Source: Flavisolibacter longurius (lineage in GTDB: Bacteria; Bacteroidota; Bacteroidia; Chitinophagales; Chitinophagaceae). From it: DNA of 64,000 bases. The position numbers were made by a program, and so were the translations under genes. The notes below the pieces were generated by a model, which was given only the letters and a program-made list of their open reading frames with translations, made no database searches and was not told the origin of the DNA. This document shows positions 26,055-35,113 of this stretch, piece after piece (the first letter of the stretch is position 1; the number at the start of each line of letters is the position of its first letter). The stretch covers positions 62,001 to 126,000 of the forward strand of contig JACJGO010000006.1 in the NCBI GenBank assembly GCA_014163555.1. Direction: 5' to 3'.

Positions 26055-29000
26055 TTACATGCTTCGCCGGTATTGGCCACCCACTTCGTACAGGGCATGC
26101 GTGATTTGGCCCAGCGAACAAACCTTTACGGTTTCCATCAGTTCGGCAAACAGGTTACCGTTGGCTACCGCAACCTCTTTCAAACGCTTCAGGGCTTCTT
26201 CACGTTTTGCTTCACTGCGTTTCCAAAAAGCCTGTAGGTTGGCAATCTGTTGTTCTTTTTCCTCTTTGGTGGAACGGATCACTTCACCCGGCAGAACCGT
26301 CGGACTTCCTTTTTTGTTGAGAAAAGTATTCACCCCAACTATCGGCAACTCACCGGTATGTTTCAGGTGCTCGTAGTGCAGACTTTCTTCCTGGATTTTG
26401 TTGCGCTGGTACATGCGTTCCATGGCGCCCAGTACACCGCCTCTTTCAGTAAGGCGATCAAATTCTGTCAGCACTGCTTCTTCTACCAGGTCTGTTAGTT
26501 CTTCAATGATAAAGGAACCCTGAATAAAGTTTTCTGTTTTGGCCGAACCCAGCTCTCGGTTGATGATCAATTGGATCGCCATCGCCCTGCGAACGCTTTC
26601 TTCTGTTGGTGTCGTGATGGCTTCATCGTACGCGTTTGTGTGCAGCGAATTGCAGTTGTCGTAAATGGCATACAGGGCCTGCAGTGTTGTACGGATATCG
26701 TTGAAATCGATCTCCTGTGCATGCAGGCTTCTTCCCGAGGTTTGAATGTGGTACTTGAGCTTTTGCGAACGGTCATTGGCCTTGTACTTATTCTTCATGG
26801 CTTTGGCCCAGATGCGCCGGGCCACACGGCCAATGACGCTGTATTCAGGGTCCATCCCATTAGAGAAAAAGAAAGAAAGATTGGCTGCAAAGTCATCGAT
26901 GGCCATGCCGCGGCTCAGGTAATATTCTACGTAAGTAAAACCATTGGCCAGCGTAAACGCCAGTTGCGTAATGGGATTGGCGCCAGCTTCGGCAATGTGG
27001 TAACCGGAGATGGATACACTGTAAAAATTACGAACCTTGTTTTGAATAAAATATTCCTGTACATCGCCCATCAGCTTCAGGGCAAATTCGGTGGAGAAAA
27101 TGCAGGTGTTTTGAGCCTGGTCTTCTTTTAAAATATCGGCCTGCACCGTACCGCGAACCTGCTGCAAGGCTTCTGCTTTCAGCTTTTCGTACACATCTTT
27201 CGGCAATACTTCGTCGCCGCTTAAGCCAAGCAGCTGCAGCCCCAAACCACTGTTGCCTTCGGGTAGACGTTCAGGATAGGAAGGGTTGTAATAGGAAGGC
27301 TGACTTTGAATTTTGAACTTTTGACGTTGAACTTTTTTCACTTCTTCCCAAAGGCCATTCCCGGTAATGTATTTCTCGCATAGCTGGTCGATGGCCGCAT
27401 TCATAAAAAACGCCAGCAGCATCGGTGCAGGACCATTGATGGTCATGGAAACAGAAGTCTTCGGATCGCAAAGATCAAAACCGCTGTATAATTTTTTCGC
27501 ATCATCAACAGTAGCGATGCTCACACCACTGTTGCCGATCTTTCCGTAAATGTCCGGACGGTAAGCGGGGTCTTCGCCGTAGAGGGTTACACTGTCAAAC
27601 GCAGTGGAAAGACGCTTGGCCGGCTGTCCTTGCGATACATAGTGAAACCGTTTGTTGGTACGTTCCGGTCCGCCCTCACCGGCAAACATGCGGGTAGGAT
27701 CTTCTTCGGTGCGTTTAAGCGGGAACACACCAGCGGTATAGGGAAATTCGCCCGGGATATTTTCTTGTAACTGCCAGCGCAGGATGTCGCCCCAATCTTT
27801 GTATTTGGGTAATACAACTTTGGGAATGCGGGTACCACTTAGTGACGTGGTGGTTAGTGGTTGGCGGATCACTTTGTCGCGAACCTTGTATTCAAAAAAG
27901 TCCGAGGCGTATTGCTGTTGCAGGAGAGGCCATGCTTCAATCAGCTTTTTACAATCCGGATGCAGGCCTGTTTCGTAGCGCTTTTTCAGGTCCTGCATCT
28001 CAGGAATATTGCTGACCTCTTTTTCTCCAATCACACCATTGATCTGGTAGAGTTTGGAAGCGATAGCGCTTTGTTCGGCCACCCATTGATCATAACTCCG
28101 GTTGTTCTCTGAAATTTCAGAAAGATAGCGCACCCTTTTGGGCGGAATGATCTGCGATTTGGTGGTAGTATCACTCTCGTGTGCATGCAGCTCGATAGCG
28201 CCAAACTGCACACTGGTTTTCTTTTCAACGGCCACCATCAGTTTTTCAAACAGCTCGTTGATACCGGCATCGTTGAATTGCGCCGCAATGGTTCCCACCA
28301 CGGGCAATTCTTCATCCTTTGCTGTCCACAAACTGTGATTGCGTTTGTACTGCTTACGTACATCGTGCAGGGCATCTAACGCACCAGCCTTGTCAAATTT
28401 GTTGATGGCGATGACATCGGCATAGTCCAGCATGTTGATCTTTTCCAGTTGCGAGGCGGCTCCGTATTCCGGCGTCATTACATAAAGGCTTATATCGCAA
28501 TAGTCAAGAATAGAGGCATCGCTTTGACCCACGCCAGCACTTTCCAATATGATAAAATCAAAGCCCGCAGCCCGGCAAATGTCCAGTGCATCCTGCACAT
28601 GGGCACTTAGGGCGACCTCGCTTTCTCGGGTGGCCAGCGAACGCATATAGGCGCGGGGAGAAGAGATGGCATTCATCCGGATGCGGTCACCCAGCAGGGC
28701 GCCACCGGTTTTTTTCTTCGAAGGATCCACGGAAATCACCGCGATAGTTTTGTCGGCAAAGGCATTCAGGTAGCGGCGGACAATTTCATCCGTCACGGAT
28801 GATTTACCGGCGCCACCGGTTCCGGTAATACCCAGCACAGGAGCCCCCCTACCCCCCAAGGGGGGAGTGGCCAGGGTACTTGCCTCGCTTTGCGAAGAAA
28901 TTTTCTTGTCATTGCCCTCCCCGTTTAGCAGTTTTTCCAATACGGGTTTATAGTCTTGTCCGGCTTCAGCAAGGGTAATGGCCCTCGCTATTCGCCGGAT

Positions 29001-29519
29001 ATCTTTCTTTTCCTCTAACGGAAGTTTTCCATTCCATTTTTGACTGGCAGCCCAATAAGGGTCTGTGCCCTGGCCATTCCCCCCTTGGGGGGTAGGGGGG
29101 CTACACTGCTGAATCACGTCTTCAATCATGCCTTCGAGGCCCATCTTGCGGCCGTCGTCCGGTGAATAAATGCGGGAAATGCCGTATTCGTGCAGCTCGT
29201 TAATTTCCTGCGGAAGAATAGTACCGCCGCCGCCTCCGAAGATTTTGATATGGCCGCAGCCATTCTCATTCAGCAGGTCTTTCATGTATTTAAAAAACTC
29301 TACGTGACCGCCCTGGTACGAGGTAATGGCAATGCCCTGCGCATCTTCTTCAATGGCACACTCCACAATTTCCTTCACACTGCGGTTATGGCCCAAGTGA
29401 ATAATCTCGGCTCCCTTGCTCTGCAAAATGCGGCGCATGATATTGATCGCGGCATCGTGACCATCGAAAAGGGAGGCGGCTGTTACAATACGGATCTTGT
29501 TTTTCGGTTGATAGTTCAT
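26055..29519 (-). CDS. icmF: Fused B12-dependent acyl-CoA mutase with G-protein chaperone (IcmF)
   Basis: A 1154-residue fusion of three modules. The N-terminal cobalamin-binding domain (about 8-140) has [10 protein letters not shown], with H21 the expected lower cobalt ligand, and GGGGGTI. A MeaB-like GTPase (about 225-470) has P-loop [12 protein letters not shown]. The C-terminal acyl-CoA mutase barrel (about 515-1135) includes [18 protein letters not shown]. This order defines IcmF, which interconverts isobutyryl-CoA and n-butyryl-CoA (or the isovaleryl/pivalyl pair) and loads its own cofactor. The ATG at 29519 is chosen because a TACCTTTG -7 box lies just upstream of it; the frame is open to 29564. 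Three stretches look like inserted non-coding repeats read in frame: residues about 140-148, 218-227 and 728-740. The gene is monocistronic. Methylmalonyl-CoA mutase activity is less likely given the fusion. Confidence 0.92.
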   Translation of the reverse strand: MNYQPKNKIRIVTAASLFDGHDAAINIMRRILQSKGAEIIHLGHNRSVKEIVECAIEEDAQGIAITSYQGGHVEFFKYMKDLLNENGCGHIKIFGGGGGTILPQEINELHEYGISRIYSPDDGRKMGLEGMIEDVIQQCSPPTPQGGNGQGTDPYWAASQKWNGKLPLEEKKDIRRIARAITLAEAGQDYKPVLEKLLNGEGNDKKISSQSEASTLATPPLGGRGAPVLGITGTGGAGKSSVTDEIVRRYLNAFADKTIAVISVDPSKKKTGGALLGDRIRMNAISSPRAYMRSLATRESEVALSAHVQDALDICRAAGFDFIILESAGVGQSDASILDYCDISLYVMTPEYGAASQLEKINMLDYADVIAINKFDKAGALDALHDVRKQYKRNHSLWTAKDEELPVVGTIAAQFNDAGINELFEKLMVAVEKKTSVQFGAIELHAHESDTTTKSQIIPPKRVRYLSEISENNRSYDQWVAEQSAIASKLYQINGVIGEKEVSNIPEMQDLKKRYETGLHPDCKKLIEAWPLLQQQYASDFFEYKVRDKVIRQPLTTTSLSGTRIPKVVLPKYKDWGDILRWQLQENIPGEFPYTAGVFPLKRTEEDPTRMFAGEGGPERTNKRFHYVSQGQPAKRLSTAFDSVTLYGEDPAYRPDIYGKIGNSGVSIATVDDAKKLYSGFDLCDPKTSVSMTINGPAPMLLAFFMNAAIDQLCEKYITGNGLWEEVKKVQRQKFKIQSQPSYYNPSYPERLPEGNSGLGLQLLGLSGDEVLPKDVYEKLKAEALQQVRGTVQADILKEDQAQNTCIFSTEFALKLMGDVQEYFIQNKVRNFYSVSISGYHIAEAGANPITQLAFTLANGFTYVEYYLSRGMAIDDFAANLSFFFSNGMDPEYSVIGRVARRIWAKAMKNKYKANDRSQKLKYHIQTSGRSLHAQEIDFNDIRTTLQALYAIYDNCNSLHTNAYDEAITTPTEESVRRAMAIQLIINRELGSAKTENFIQGSFIIEELTDLVEEAVLTEFDRLTERGGVLGAMERMYQRNKIQEESLHYEHLKHTGELPIVGVNTFLNKKGSPTVLPGEVIRSTKEEKEQQIANLQAFWKRSEAKREEALKRLKEVAVANGNLFAELMETVKVCSLGQITHALYEVGGQYRRSM
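28842..28865. repeat. C/G-rich palindromic repeat copy 1, inside icmF
   Basis: A 24-bp block of C6-TA-C6-AA-G6 preceded by AG. Its exact reverse complement lies 213 bp away at 29079-29102. On the coding strand it supplies the linker residues [10 protein letters not shown] just before the GTPase P-loop. Confidence 0.85.
29079..29102. repeat. C/G-rich palindromic repeat copy 2, inside icmF
   Basis: The exact reverse complement of 28842-28865. On the coding strand it encodes SPPTPQGG at the end of the cobalamin domain. The frame stays open through it, and the residues fall in an interdomain linker. Confidence 0.85.
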
Positions 29520-29537
29520 ATAGCTTGGTAAACGCCG

Positions 29538-29545
29538 CAAAGGTA
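29538..29545 (-). promoter_or_regulatory. -7 promoter element of icmF
   Basis: TACCTTTG on the minus strand is a perfect TAnnTTTG box. RNA would start near 29531, about 12 nt before the ATG at 29519. No convincing -33 element was seen. Confidence 0.55.
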
Positions 29546-29564
29546 GGCGAAAATGCTCCGTCAT

Positions 29565-30014
29565 AGGAAGCTCAGGGCCGGTCGGACAAGGCTTTAACGA
29601 AACCTGCCGATGCTTTTTCCAGGCCAGAGTAGGTGCCGGCTTTGCGGGATTTACGGTGTCCTTCGGGAAGGGCGTCGTAAAAAGGCGAAAAATAATTTCG
29701 TAGATATACTTGCATCTTTGTGAAGTGCACTATATGTTTGCATTCACAATTGATCCGTAAGAATACGAAAGCGTCGATCCCAAATGAAAATCTCTTCACT
29801 CGTAGATTTCCGCTTCGGAACTTTTTCAGAACCAGTTTTTACGGACAATTGAAACGCTCTTTTCACACTGCCGGCCTCTTGTTGGCAGAAACGAAAGAAA
29901 ATTGACAGCGGAAATTGCCCCAAGCAGCTTTCCCAAAAAATTTTTACAACTGTTTCTTGCCGCTCTTTTGGTTGAGTAGCAAGTAATTATACCTTATTTC
30001 TTTGGACGGAAATG
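29565..30014. other. Intergenic region with no convincing gene
   Basis: Short open frames exist on both strands (minus 29572-29799, plus 29720-29905), but neither has recognisable domains or a convincing start. A CATCTTTG octamer at 29713-29720 (plus), the same as the -7 box of the acyl-CoA ligase gene, and the plus-strand terminator at 30015-30048 could delimit a small transcript of about 320 nt. Confidence 0.5.
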
Positions 30015-30048
30015 AATCCCCAACCTTTTACCGGTGGGGATTTTTTTA
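30015..30048 (+). terminator. Terminator-like hairpin upstream of the TonB receptor gene
   Basis: AATCCCC pairs with GGGGATT, with extra pairs and one bulge inside, and is followed by T7. It lies about 56 bp before the receptor start, so it ends an upstream transcript or acts as an attenuator for the receptor if transcription begins upstream. Confidence 0.7.
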
Positions 30049-30056
30049 AAATAATT

Positions 30057-30075
30057 TAGTTTATATCATAAACTA
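30057..30075. promoter_or_regulatory. Perfect dyad, candidate operator for the TonB receptor gene
   Basis: TAGTTTATATCATAAACTA is an 8-bp perfect dyad around ATC, 28 bp before the ATG at 30104. Its position between the terminator hairpin and the start codon suits a repressor site overlapping the promoter. The regulator is unknown. Confidence 0.5.
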
Positions 30076-30103
30076 GTTTACCTTCATATCGAAATCAATT
30101 GCT

Positions 30104-32353
30104 ATGAGAGAGTTTTTTATCCTGCTGATGCTTTTTATCCAGATCAACGTCTTAAAGGGACAAACGGTGATCAGCGGAACCGTAAAAGATAACAAAGGAA
30201 AGCCGCTGGCGGGTGCTTCGGTTACCATTAAAGAATCGTATGACGGTACACTGGCCGATTCATTAGGTGCCTATCGGTTTGCCACAACCGAAACCGGGAC
30301 ACAGATTCTTGTTGTCACTGCCACCGGCTACAAATCGGTTGAACAAAGCTTTACGATTTCCGGCGCTTTGCAGCCGATCGATTTCCAGCTAAAAGAAGAA
30401 TTCAACGAAATGAAGGCGGTGGTGATCACGGCCGGCACGTTTGAAGCCAGTGATCGCAAACGGACGGCTGTGGTCTTGACCTCGCTGGATGTAGTGACCA
30501 CCGCCAGTGCCAACGGTGATGTAACCGGTGCTCTGAAAACCCTGCCCGGCGCCCAACAGGTAGGCGAAAGCGAAGGCCTTTTTGTTCGCGGCGGCACGGC
30601 AGCAGAAACCAAGATCTTTATCGACGGTACACTGGTGAACCGTTTTTTCTTCCAGTCGGGACCCAACATTGCCGGCTATGGCCGCTTTAATCCTTTCCTG
30701 TTCAAAGGAACCGTGTTCAGTACCGGTGGCTATTCGGCTTTGTACGGACAGGCGCTTTCGTCGGCCGTTATTCTCGAATCCATCGACCTGCCGGAACAAA
30801 CGTCGGCTACCGCTGGCCTTAGTGTATTGGGTGGTGGCGGTGGTTATCAGCGCCTGAACAAAAAGAAAACAGCTTCCTGGGGCATAAACTACAACTACAC
30901 CAACCTGGGACTGGCCTTTGGACTGATCAAACAAAAGCAGGACTATTTCAAAGTGCCCACCATCCACAATGCCGAAGGCAATTTTCGTATCAAAACATCG
31001 GCTTCGGGCATGCTGAAATATTACGGCGTTTTCAGCAGCAACCAGCTTGGCTTTACGGTGCCCAGCATCGATACCCTGGGTTACTTTGATAAGTTTGGGT
31101 TGAAGAATATCTACCACTATCACAACCTTTCGTACCGCGACCGGCTGGGCAGCCAGTGGAAGGTGGCGGCCGGGGTTTCTTATACCAACAGTAAAGATGA
31201 TATTGAGGGCGCCTTGCAAGACAAAGGCAAGCAAGATGTGGTGCTGCAGGGACTAGAGTTTAAAAAATTTGGTTTTGATAAAACGGGGCAATACATCAAT
31301 GCCAAACTGGTACTGGATAGAAAGCTGCGAGGACTGAGTGCCCTGCGGTTTGGGTCAGAGTACAACTACAGCAGCGATCCTTCTACGTATATCGATTATA
31401 ATAACAACCGCTACGGCGGTAAACTCAAACAGCACATTACGGCGCTGTTTGCCGAAACGGATATTTACCTGACTAATGCCTTAGCAGCAAAGCTGGGTGG
31501 AAGGGCAGAACATTCATCTTACCTGGACCGCACTAACCTGGCGCCACGGGCCTCACTGGCCTATAAAACCGGAAGGGAAAGCCAGGCTTCAGTAGCTTAT
31601 GGAATCTTCTATCAGAATCCGGAAACGCAATACCTGCCGGCTACCTCGCCGCTCAATTTTTCAAAGGCTACGCATTACATCGCCAATTATCAGAAAACAA
31701 CCGCACTTCAGGTGTTTCGAGCCGAAGTGTTTTACAAGAAATATGATGCGTTGCTAAAGACAACGCCAGTTACCGGCCGTGATGGCATAGCTGCCAACAA
31801 CAGCGGTTTTGGCGAAGCGAAAGGCATTGAATTTTTCTGGCGGGATAAAAAAACGATTAAAAATTTCGACTATTGGATTTCCTATTCTTACCTGGATACC
31901 GAACGTGACTTTTTGAATTTTCCTGCTGCCATTCGACCCAATTTTGCAGCAAAGCATACGGCTTCGCTGGTAGCCAAAAAATTTGTGATGCCCTGGAAGA
32001 TGCAGTTCAATGCCTCCTACAATTTTGCCAGCAGCCGTCCGTACTACAATATCGTCAACAGCAATGGTCAGTTTAAATTTACCGACAGGGGCGAGGTGCC
32101 CGACCTGCACAATGTGAGTTTTAGTTTGAACTATATTCCTACCATTGGAAAGGAGAATGCAAAGTCGTTTGTGGTGTATGTGCTTCAGGTCAACAATGTG
32201 CTGAACCTGAAACAAACTTACGGTTACCAGTTTTCGTATAATGGTTACCGAAAGGAAGCCATCGTTCCGCCATCACGCATGTTTGTTTTCATCGGCGCTT
32301 TCTTTTCTTTTGGCATCGATCGCACCCAGGACGCCATCAACAACAATCTATAA
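30104..32353 (+). CDS. TonB-dependent outer membrane receptor
   Basis: A 749-residue protein with a signal peptide (cleavage near VLKGQ), a carboxypeptidase-regulatory-like domain (about 20-100, VISGTVKDNKGKPLAGASV), a plug (about 105-235, with GLFVRGGTAAETKIFIDGTLV) and a beta-barrel ending FIGAFFSFGIDRTQDAINNNL. It is shorter than SusC proteins and has no SusD partner, so it more probably takes up a metal chelate, cofactor or small ligand. A terminator hairpin and a 19-bp dyad immediately upstream suggest regulated expression. The ligand is unknown; the preceding B12-dependent mutase makes cobalamin tempting, but no cobalamin riboswitch is seen. Confidence 0.9.
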   Translation: MREFFILLMLFIQINVLKGQTVISGTVKDNKGKPLAGASVTIKESYDGTLADSLGAYRFATTETGTQILVVTATGYKSVEQSFTISGALQPIDFQLKEEFNEMKAVVITAGTFEASDRKRTAVVLTSLDVVTTASANGDVTGALKTLPGAQQVGESEGLFVRGGTAAETKIFIDGTLVNRFFFQSGPNIAGYGRFNPFLFKGTVFSTGGYSALYGQALSSAVILESIDLPEQTSATAGLSVLGGGGGYQRLNKKKTASWGINYNYTNLGLAFGLIKQKQDYFKVPTIHNAEGNFRIKTSASGMLKYYGVFSSNQLGFTVPSIDTLGYFDKFGLKNIYHYHNLSYRDRLGSQWKVAAGVSYTNSKDDIEGALQDKGKQDVVLQGLEFKKFGFDKTGQYINAKLVLDRKLRGLSALRFGSEYNYSSDPSTYIDYNNNRYGGKLKQHITALFAETDIYLTNALAAKLGGRAEHSSYLDRTNLAPRASLAYKTGRESQASVAYGIFYQNPETQYLPATSPLNFSKATHYIANYQKTTALQVFRAEVFYKKYDALLKTTPVTGRDGIAANNSGFGEAKGIEFFWRDKKTIKNFDYWISYSYLDTERDFLNFPAAIRPNFAAKHTASLVAKKFVMPWKMQFNASYNFASSRPYYNIVNSNGQFKFTDRGEVPDLHNVSFSLNYIPTIGKENAKSFVVYVLQVNNVLNLKQTYGYQFSYNGYRKEAIVPPSRMFVFIGAFFSFGIDRTQDAINNNL

Positions 32354-32406
32354 GGCAACAGATAATAAAGACAAAAACGCAAACTATAAACCATAAACTG
32401 TAAAAC

Positions 32407-32706
32407 ATGGCTTACGAACAAACGCCGCAAGGAAAAGACCCCATGCTTTGGGACCTTGCCAAACGAAGGGCTTCTTTCCGGAGTCACCTGATCACGTATG
32501 TTGTTATCAATGCATTTCTCTGGACACTCTGGTTTCTTACCGGCGGAAGGGAATCCCGTAACGGTCTTCCCTGGCCCGTATGGCCCGCATTAGGGTGGGG
32601 CATTGGACTGGCCTTTCACTATTTCGGCGCCTATGGAACCGATGGCCAGAACGCCGTTGAAAAAGAGTACGAAAAATTGCAAAACAAAAAAAATCAAACA
32701 GTATGA
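32407..32706 (+). CDS. 2TM-domain protein
   Basis: A 99-residue protein with an N-terminal soluble helix (DLAKRRASFRSHL), two TM segments (about 28-45 and 58-75) and a charged C-terminal tail. It matches the small 2TM-domain family found at the N-terminus of bacterial LytTR and histidine kinase proteins and as stand-alone proteins in Bacteroidetes. Its stop overlaps the next gene's ATG by 4 bp. Function is unknown. Confidence 0.75.
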   Translation: MAYEQTPQGKDPMLWDLAKRRASFRSHLITYVVINAFLWTLWFLTGGRESRNGLPWPVWPALGWGIGLAFHYFGAYGTDGQNAVEKEYEKLQNKKNQTV

Positions 32707-33356
32707 AAAAGATCCTTTTTGCACTGACATTGCTCCTGGGTAGTTATTCTGCCCTGCTGGCGCAAAACGAAAAATATGTAAAAGCCATGCAGGACAAAGT
32801 GGTGGCGGTTGATTCGGTTCGCAGCACTGCGGAACTGCTGGCACTTTCGGCTGCCTTTGAACGCATTGGCGACGCCGAAAAAACGCAATGGCTCCCTTAT
32901 TATTATGCGGCGCTGACACAGGTGAATGCCGCCTATATGATGGGCATGGAAAACCTGAAGCCGGATAAGGTAGACCCGATGGCCGACAAGGCCGAAGCCA
33001 TGCTGACAAAAGCGGAAGCCAATGTGCAGAAGAACTCCGAAATTTTTGTGCTGAAAAAAATGATTGCTTCACTGCGTATGATGGGCGATCCGATGAACCG
33101 CTGGCAGACCTACGGTCCGCAGGCAGCCGAAGCCCTGCAAACCGCCAAGGCATTGAACCCGGAAAACCCAAGGATCTTTTTACTGGAAGCACAGGATAAA
33201 TTTTTTACACCCGAACAATTTGGCGGCAGCAAAACAGAAGCAAAAAAACTGTTTGAAGAAGCCCTGAAACGGTATGATGTTTTCAAACCGGCTACACCGC
33301 TGGATCCGGTGTGGGGTAAAACCACAGCGCAATATTTTTTAAGCCAGATCAAATAG
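32703..33356 (+). CDS. Exported TPR-like helical protein of unknown function
   Basis: A 217-residue protein with a signal peptide (MKKILFALTLLLGSYSALLAQ). The mature part is alpha-helical with alternating Ala/Leu/Glu and resembles tetratricopeptide arrays (AEAMLTKAEANVQKNSEIFVLKK, EALQTAKALNPENPRIFLL). It is probably periplasmic. It is translationally coupled to the 2TM protein gene by a 4-bp overlap. No catalytic motif is visible. An inverted repeat follows its stop. Confidence 0.7.
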   Translation: MKKILFALTLLLGSYSALLAQNEKYVKAMQDKVVAVDSVRSTAELLALSAAFERIGDAEKTQWLPYYYAALTQVNAAYMMGMENLKPDKVDPMADKAEAMLTKAEANVQKNSEIFVLKKMIASLRMMGDPMNRWQTYGPQAAEALQTAKALNPENPRIFLLEAQDKFFTPEQFGGSKTEAKKLFEEALKRYDVFKPATPLDPVWGKTTAQYFLSQIK

Positions 33357-33392
33357 TGGCCGGTCCACAAGGCTCTTTGTGAGTCGTGGGTG

Positions 33393-33445
33393 GTGAATGG
33401 TGAGTGGCGTAGGACTGGACTCACCACTGACCACTCACCATTCAC
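33393..33445. repeat. Inverted repeat of GTGAATGGTGAGTGG
   Basis: Perfect 15-bp arms at 33393-33407 and 33431-33445 with a 23-nt spacer, flanked by related words (GTGGGTGG, CACCACTGACC). It forms a strong hairpin after the gene ending at 33356, without a T-tract. It resembles the word-type repeats at 24708 and 42116 in style but not in sequence. Confidence 0.7.
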
Positions 33446-33516
33446 GAGTGGGCAGCAATTTAGTTGACGACCGTATTTATTTCCGAATACAGGCTATCTT
33501 GCCCGTATTCGTCTCA

Positions 33517-34128
33517 ATGAAACAGGGCATGGAAGAAAACTTTTCGCCGCAGCAAAGCCTGCAACTTATCGAAAGCATGATCAAAAAAGTGCGGAGCGAC
33601 ATCAGTGAAAATCGCTTCCATTTTTTGTTTTGGGGATGGATCACCTTCCTTGCCTTGCTTACGCAGTTTTTCCTGAAAGTAGTGGTGCAATACCGCCATC
33701 ACTATCTTGTCTGGCTATGCGTGGTGCCGGCAGTGATCGTTACCATTATTTATTCCAACCGCCGGCATCGCAATAGTGTCAGTACCTATGTTGGCGACAG
33801 CATGAAGTACCTCTGGATGGGTATTGGCATCTCGTTCTTTGTGTTAAGTTTCATTATCAGCAAAACAGCCGGCGGCTGGCTGATTGCGTATCCCTTTTTT
33901 ATTCTTTTCTATGGCCTCGGTACGTTCATTAGTGGCATGTTTCTAAAGTTCAGGCCCCTGGTTATTGGCGGCATCTTCAACTGGGTTTTGGCATGCGTTT
34001 GTGTGTTGTTGCCCTACGATTATCAATTACTGGTTTCAGCCGTTGCTATCCTTACAAGCTATATCATTCCGGGTCATATTATTCAAAAACCAATTGCCGA
34101 TACATATGGAAGAAAAACAGTTGACTGA
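33517..34128 (+). CDS. Integral membrane protein of unknown function, paralogue 1
   Basis: A 203-residue protein from the ATG at 33517 (MKQGMEENFSPQQSLQLIESMI); the open frame extends to 33397 but runs through the inverted repeat, so the shorter start is preferred. A soluble N-terminal helix is followed by five TM segments in the pattern FLFWGWITFLALL...HYLVWLCVVPAVIVTIIY...LWMGIGISFFVLSFII. The next gene encodes a protein with the same N-terminal helix and topology. The two genes overlap by 23 bp and a winged-helix regulator follows. Function is unknown. Confidence 0.65.
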   Translation: MKQGMEENFSPQQSLQLIESMIKKVRSDISENRFHFLFWGWITFLALLTQFFLKVVVQYRHHYLVWLCVVPAVIVTIIYSNRRHRNSVSTYVGDSMKYLWMGIGISFFVLSFIISKTAGGWLIAYPFFILFYGLGTFISGMFLKFRPLVIGGIFNWVLACVCVLLPYDYQLLVSAVAILTSYIIPGHIIQKPIADTYGRKTVD

Positions 34129-34768
34129 GCGGGAAAGTCTGCACCTGATTCAGCAGATGATCACCATGGCCAAAAAAGAGCAGCGGGATGATGGCAGGGG
34201 ATGGATCATCTGGGGATGGCTCCTGTTCCTGGCTTCGCTGCTTACAGTGGCAAACATCAGGTTTGGCTGGTTTCAGACTTTTTTCTTTTGGGATGCGTTT
34301 GGACTGGTGACGATTGCTGTTTTTTTATATGAAATGATTGCAGCCCGATTGCTGAAACGGGCTGCCAAGGTAAAAACATACACCGGTGATTTATTTTCCC
34401 GGCTGAATGCAGGGTTTTTTATTTGTTTGCTTTTTATCATTGTTGCCATCAATGTCGGCTCAAGAGTGATCAGCAAAAAATACGGCATGATGGACATGAC
34501 CTTTGTCAACATCGGTTTTTCACTTCTTATCAGCCTGTACGCTTTCTGGATTTTGATTTATGGTACAGCACTCAATTTTAAACCCTCTGTCATTGGGGCG
34601 TATTGCGCCTGGGCGTTTGGAATTGCAGCCTTGTTTAGTATGGACTTTGAAATGGTGATGTGGCTGCAGGCTGGCGCAGTGTTGGCAGGGTATATTGTTC
34701 CAGGCTATATCGCCAACCGCGAATTTAAACGTATAAAAAGAGAGGAGAAAGTAGCCGAACGTGTTTAA
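34106..34768 (+). CDS. Integral membrane protein of unknown function, paralogue 2
   Basis: A 220-residue protein from the ATG at 34106 (MEEKQLTERESLHLIQQMITMAKK). It shares the ESLxLIxxMI N-terminal helix and the GWIIWGWLLFLASLL first TM segment with the protein encoded just upstream, and has five TM segments and a basic tail (FKRIKREEKVAERV). It overlaps the upstream gene by 23 bp and the downstream regulator gene by 8 bp, so the three form one translationally coupled unit. The tandem copies probably arose by duplication. Confidence 0.65.
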   Translation: MEEKQLTERESLHLIQQMITMAKKEQRDDGRGWIIWGWLLFLASLLTVANIRFGWFQTFFFWDAFGLVTIAVFLYEMIAARLLKRAAKVKTYTGDLFSRLNAGFFICLLFIIVAINVGSRVISKKYGMMDMTFVNIGFSLLISLYAFWILIYGTALNFKPSVIGAYCAWAFGIAALFSMDFEMVMWLQAGAVLAGYIVPGYIANREFKRIKREEKVAERV

Positions 34769-35045
34769 AGAACTGGATCCCATATTGCACTCACAGTTAC
34801 GCCTTGCGGTTATGTCGCTCCTCATTGGCGTGAAGGAAGCGGAGTTTACATTTTTAAAAGAAAAGACCGGTGCCACAGCAGGCAACCTTAGTGTACAGAT
34901 CCAAAAGCTGAAAGACGCCGGTTATATTGAGGTGCAAAAACAATTCAAAGACAATTATCCGCAAACCATCTGCCGCATCACGCCCATCGGAGTGAATGCA
35001 TTTGAAACCTATGTGAAGGCTTTACAGAGCTATATTCAGAAATAG
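34761..35045 (+). CDS. Winged-helix transcriptional regulator (HTH_34/MarR-like)
   Basis: A 94-residue single-domain DNA-binding protein with a GTG start. HSQLRLAVMSLLIGVKEAEFTF, LKEKTGATAGNLSVQIQKLKDAGYI and the wing (VQKQFKDNYPQTICRITPIG) match the short winged-helix family often paired with membrane proteins in Bacteroidetes. It overlaps the preceding membrane protein gene by 8 bp, implying coupled expression and probably autoregulation of the three-gene unit. No effector domain is present. Confidence 0.85.
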   Translation: MFKELDPILHSQLRLAVMSLLIGVKEAEFTFLKEKTGATAGNLSVQIQKLKDAGYIEVQKQFKDNYPQTICRITPIGVNAFETYVKALQSYIQK

Positions 35046-35100
35046 TCAAACAGGGGCCGTAAAGCATTGTTAAGTTCTCTCCCTCAGCGCTATCCTGCGC

Positions 35101-35108
35101 TACATTTG
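35101..35108 (+). promoter_or_regulatory. -7 element directly before the ABC transporter ATPase gene
   Basis: TACATTTG is a perfect TAnnTTTG box ending 5 nt before the ATG at 35114. The RNA start would fall at or within 1-2 nt of the start codon, suggesting a leaderless mRNA. Confidence 0.5.
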
Positions 35109-35113
35109 TCCTG

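Noticed and set aside
29572-29799. Minus-strand 75-codon frame and an overlapping plus-strand GTG frame (29720-29905) upstream of icmF
   Set aside because: Neither resembles a known protein and they overlap each other; a small RNA is a better explanation for any signal there.
30389-31234. A 281-codon open frame antisense to the TonB receptor
   Set aside because: The sense frame encodes a complete receptor; the antisense product has no domain or start signals.
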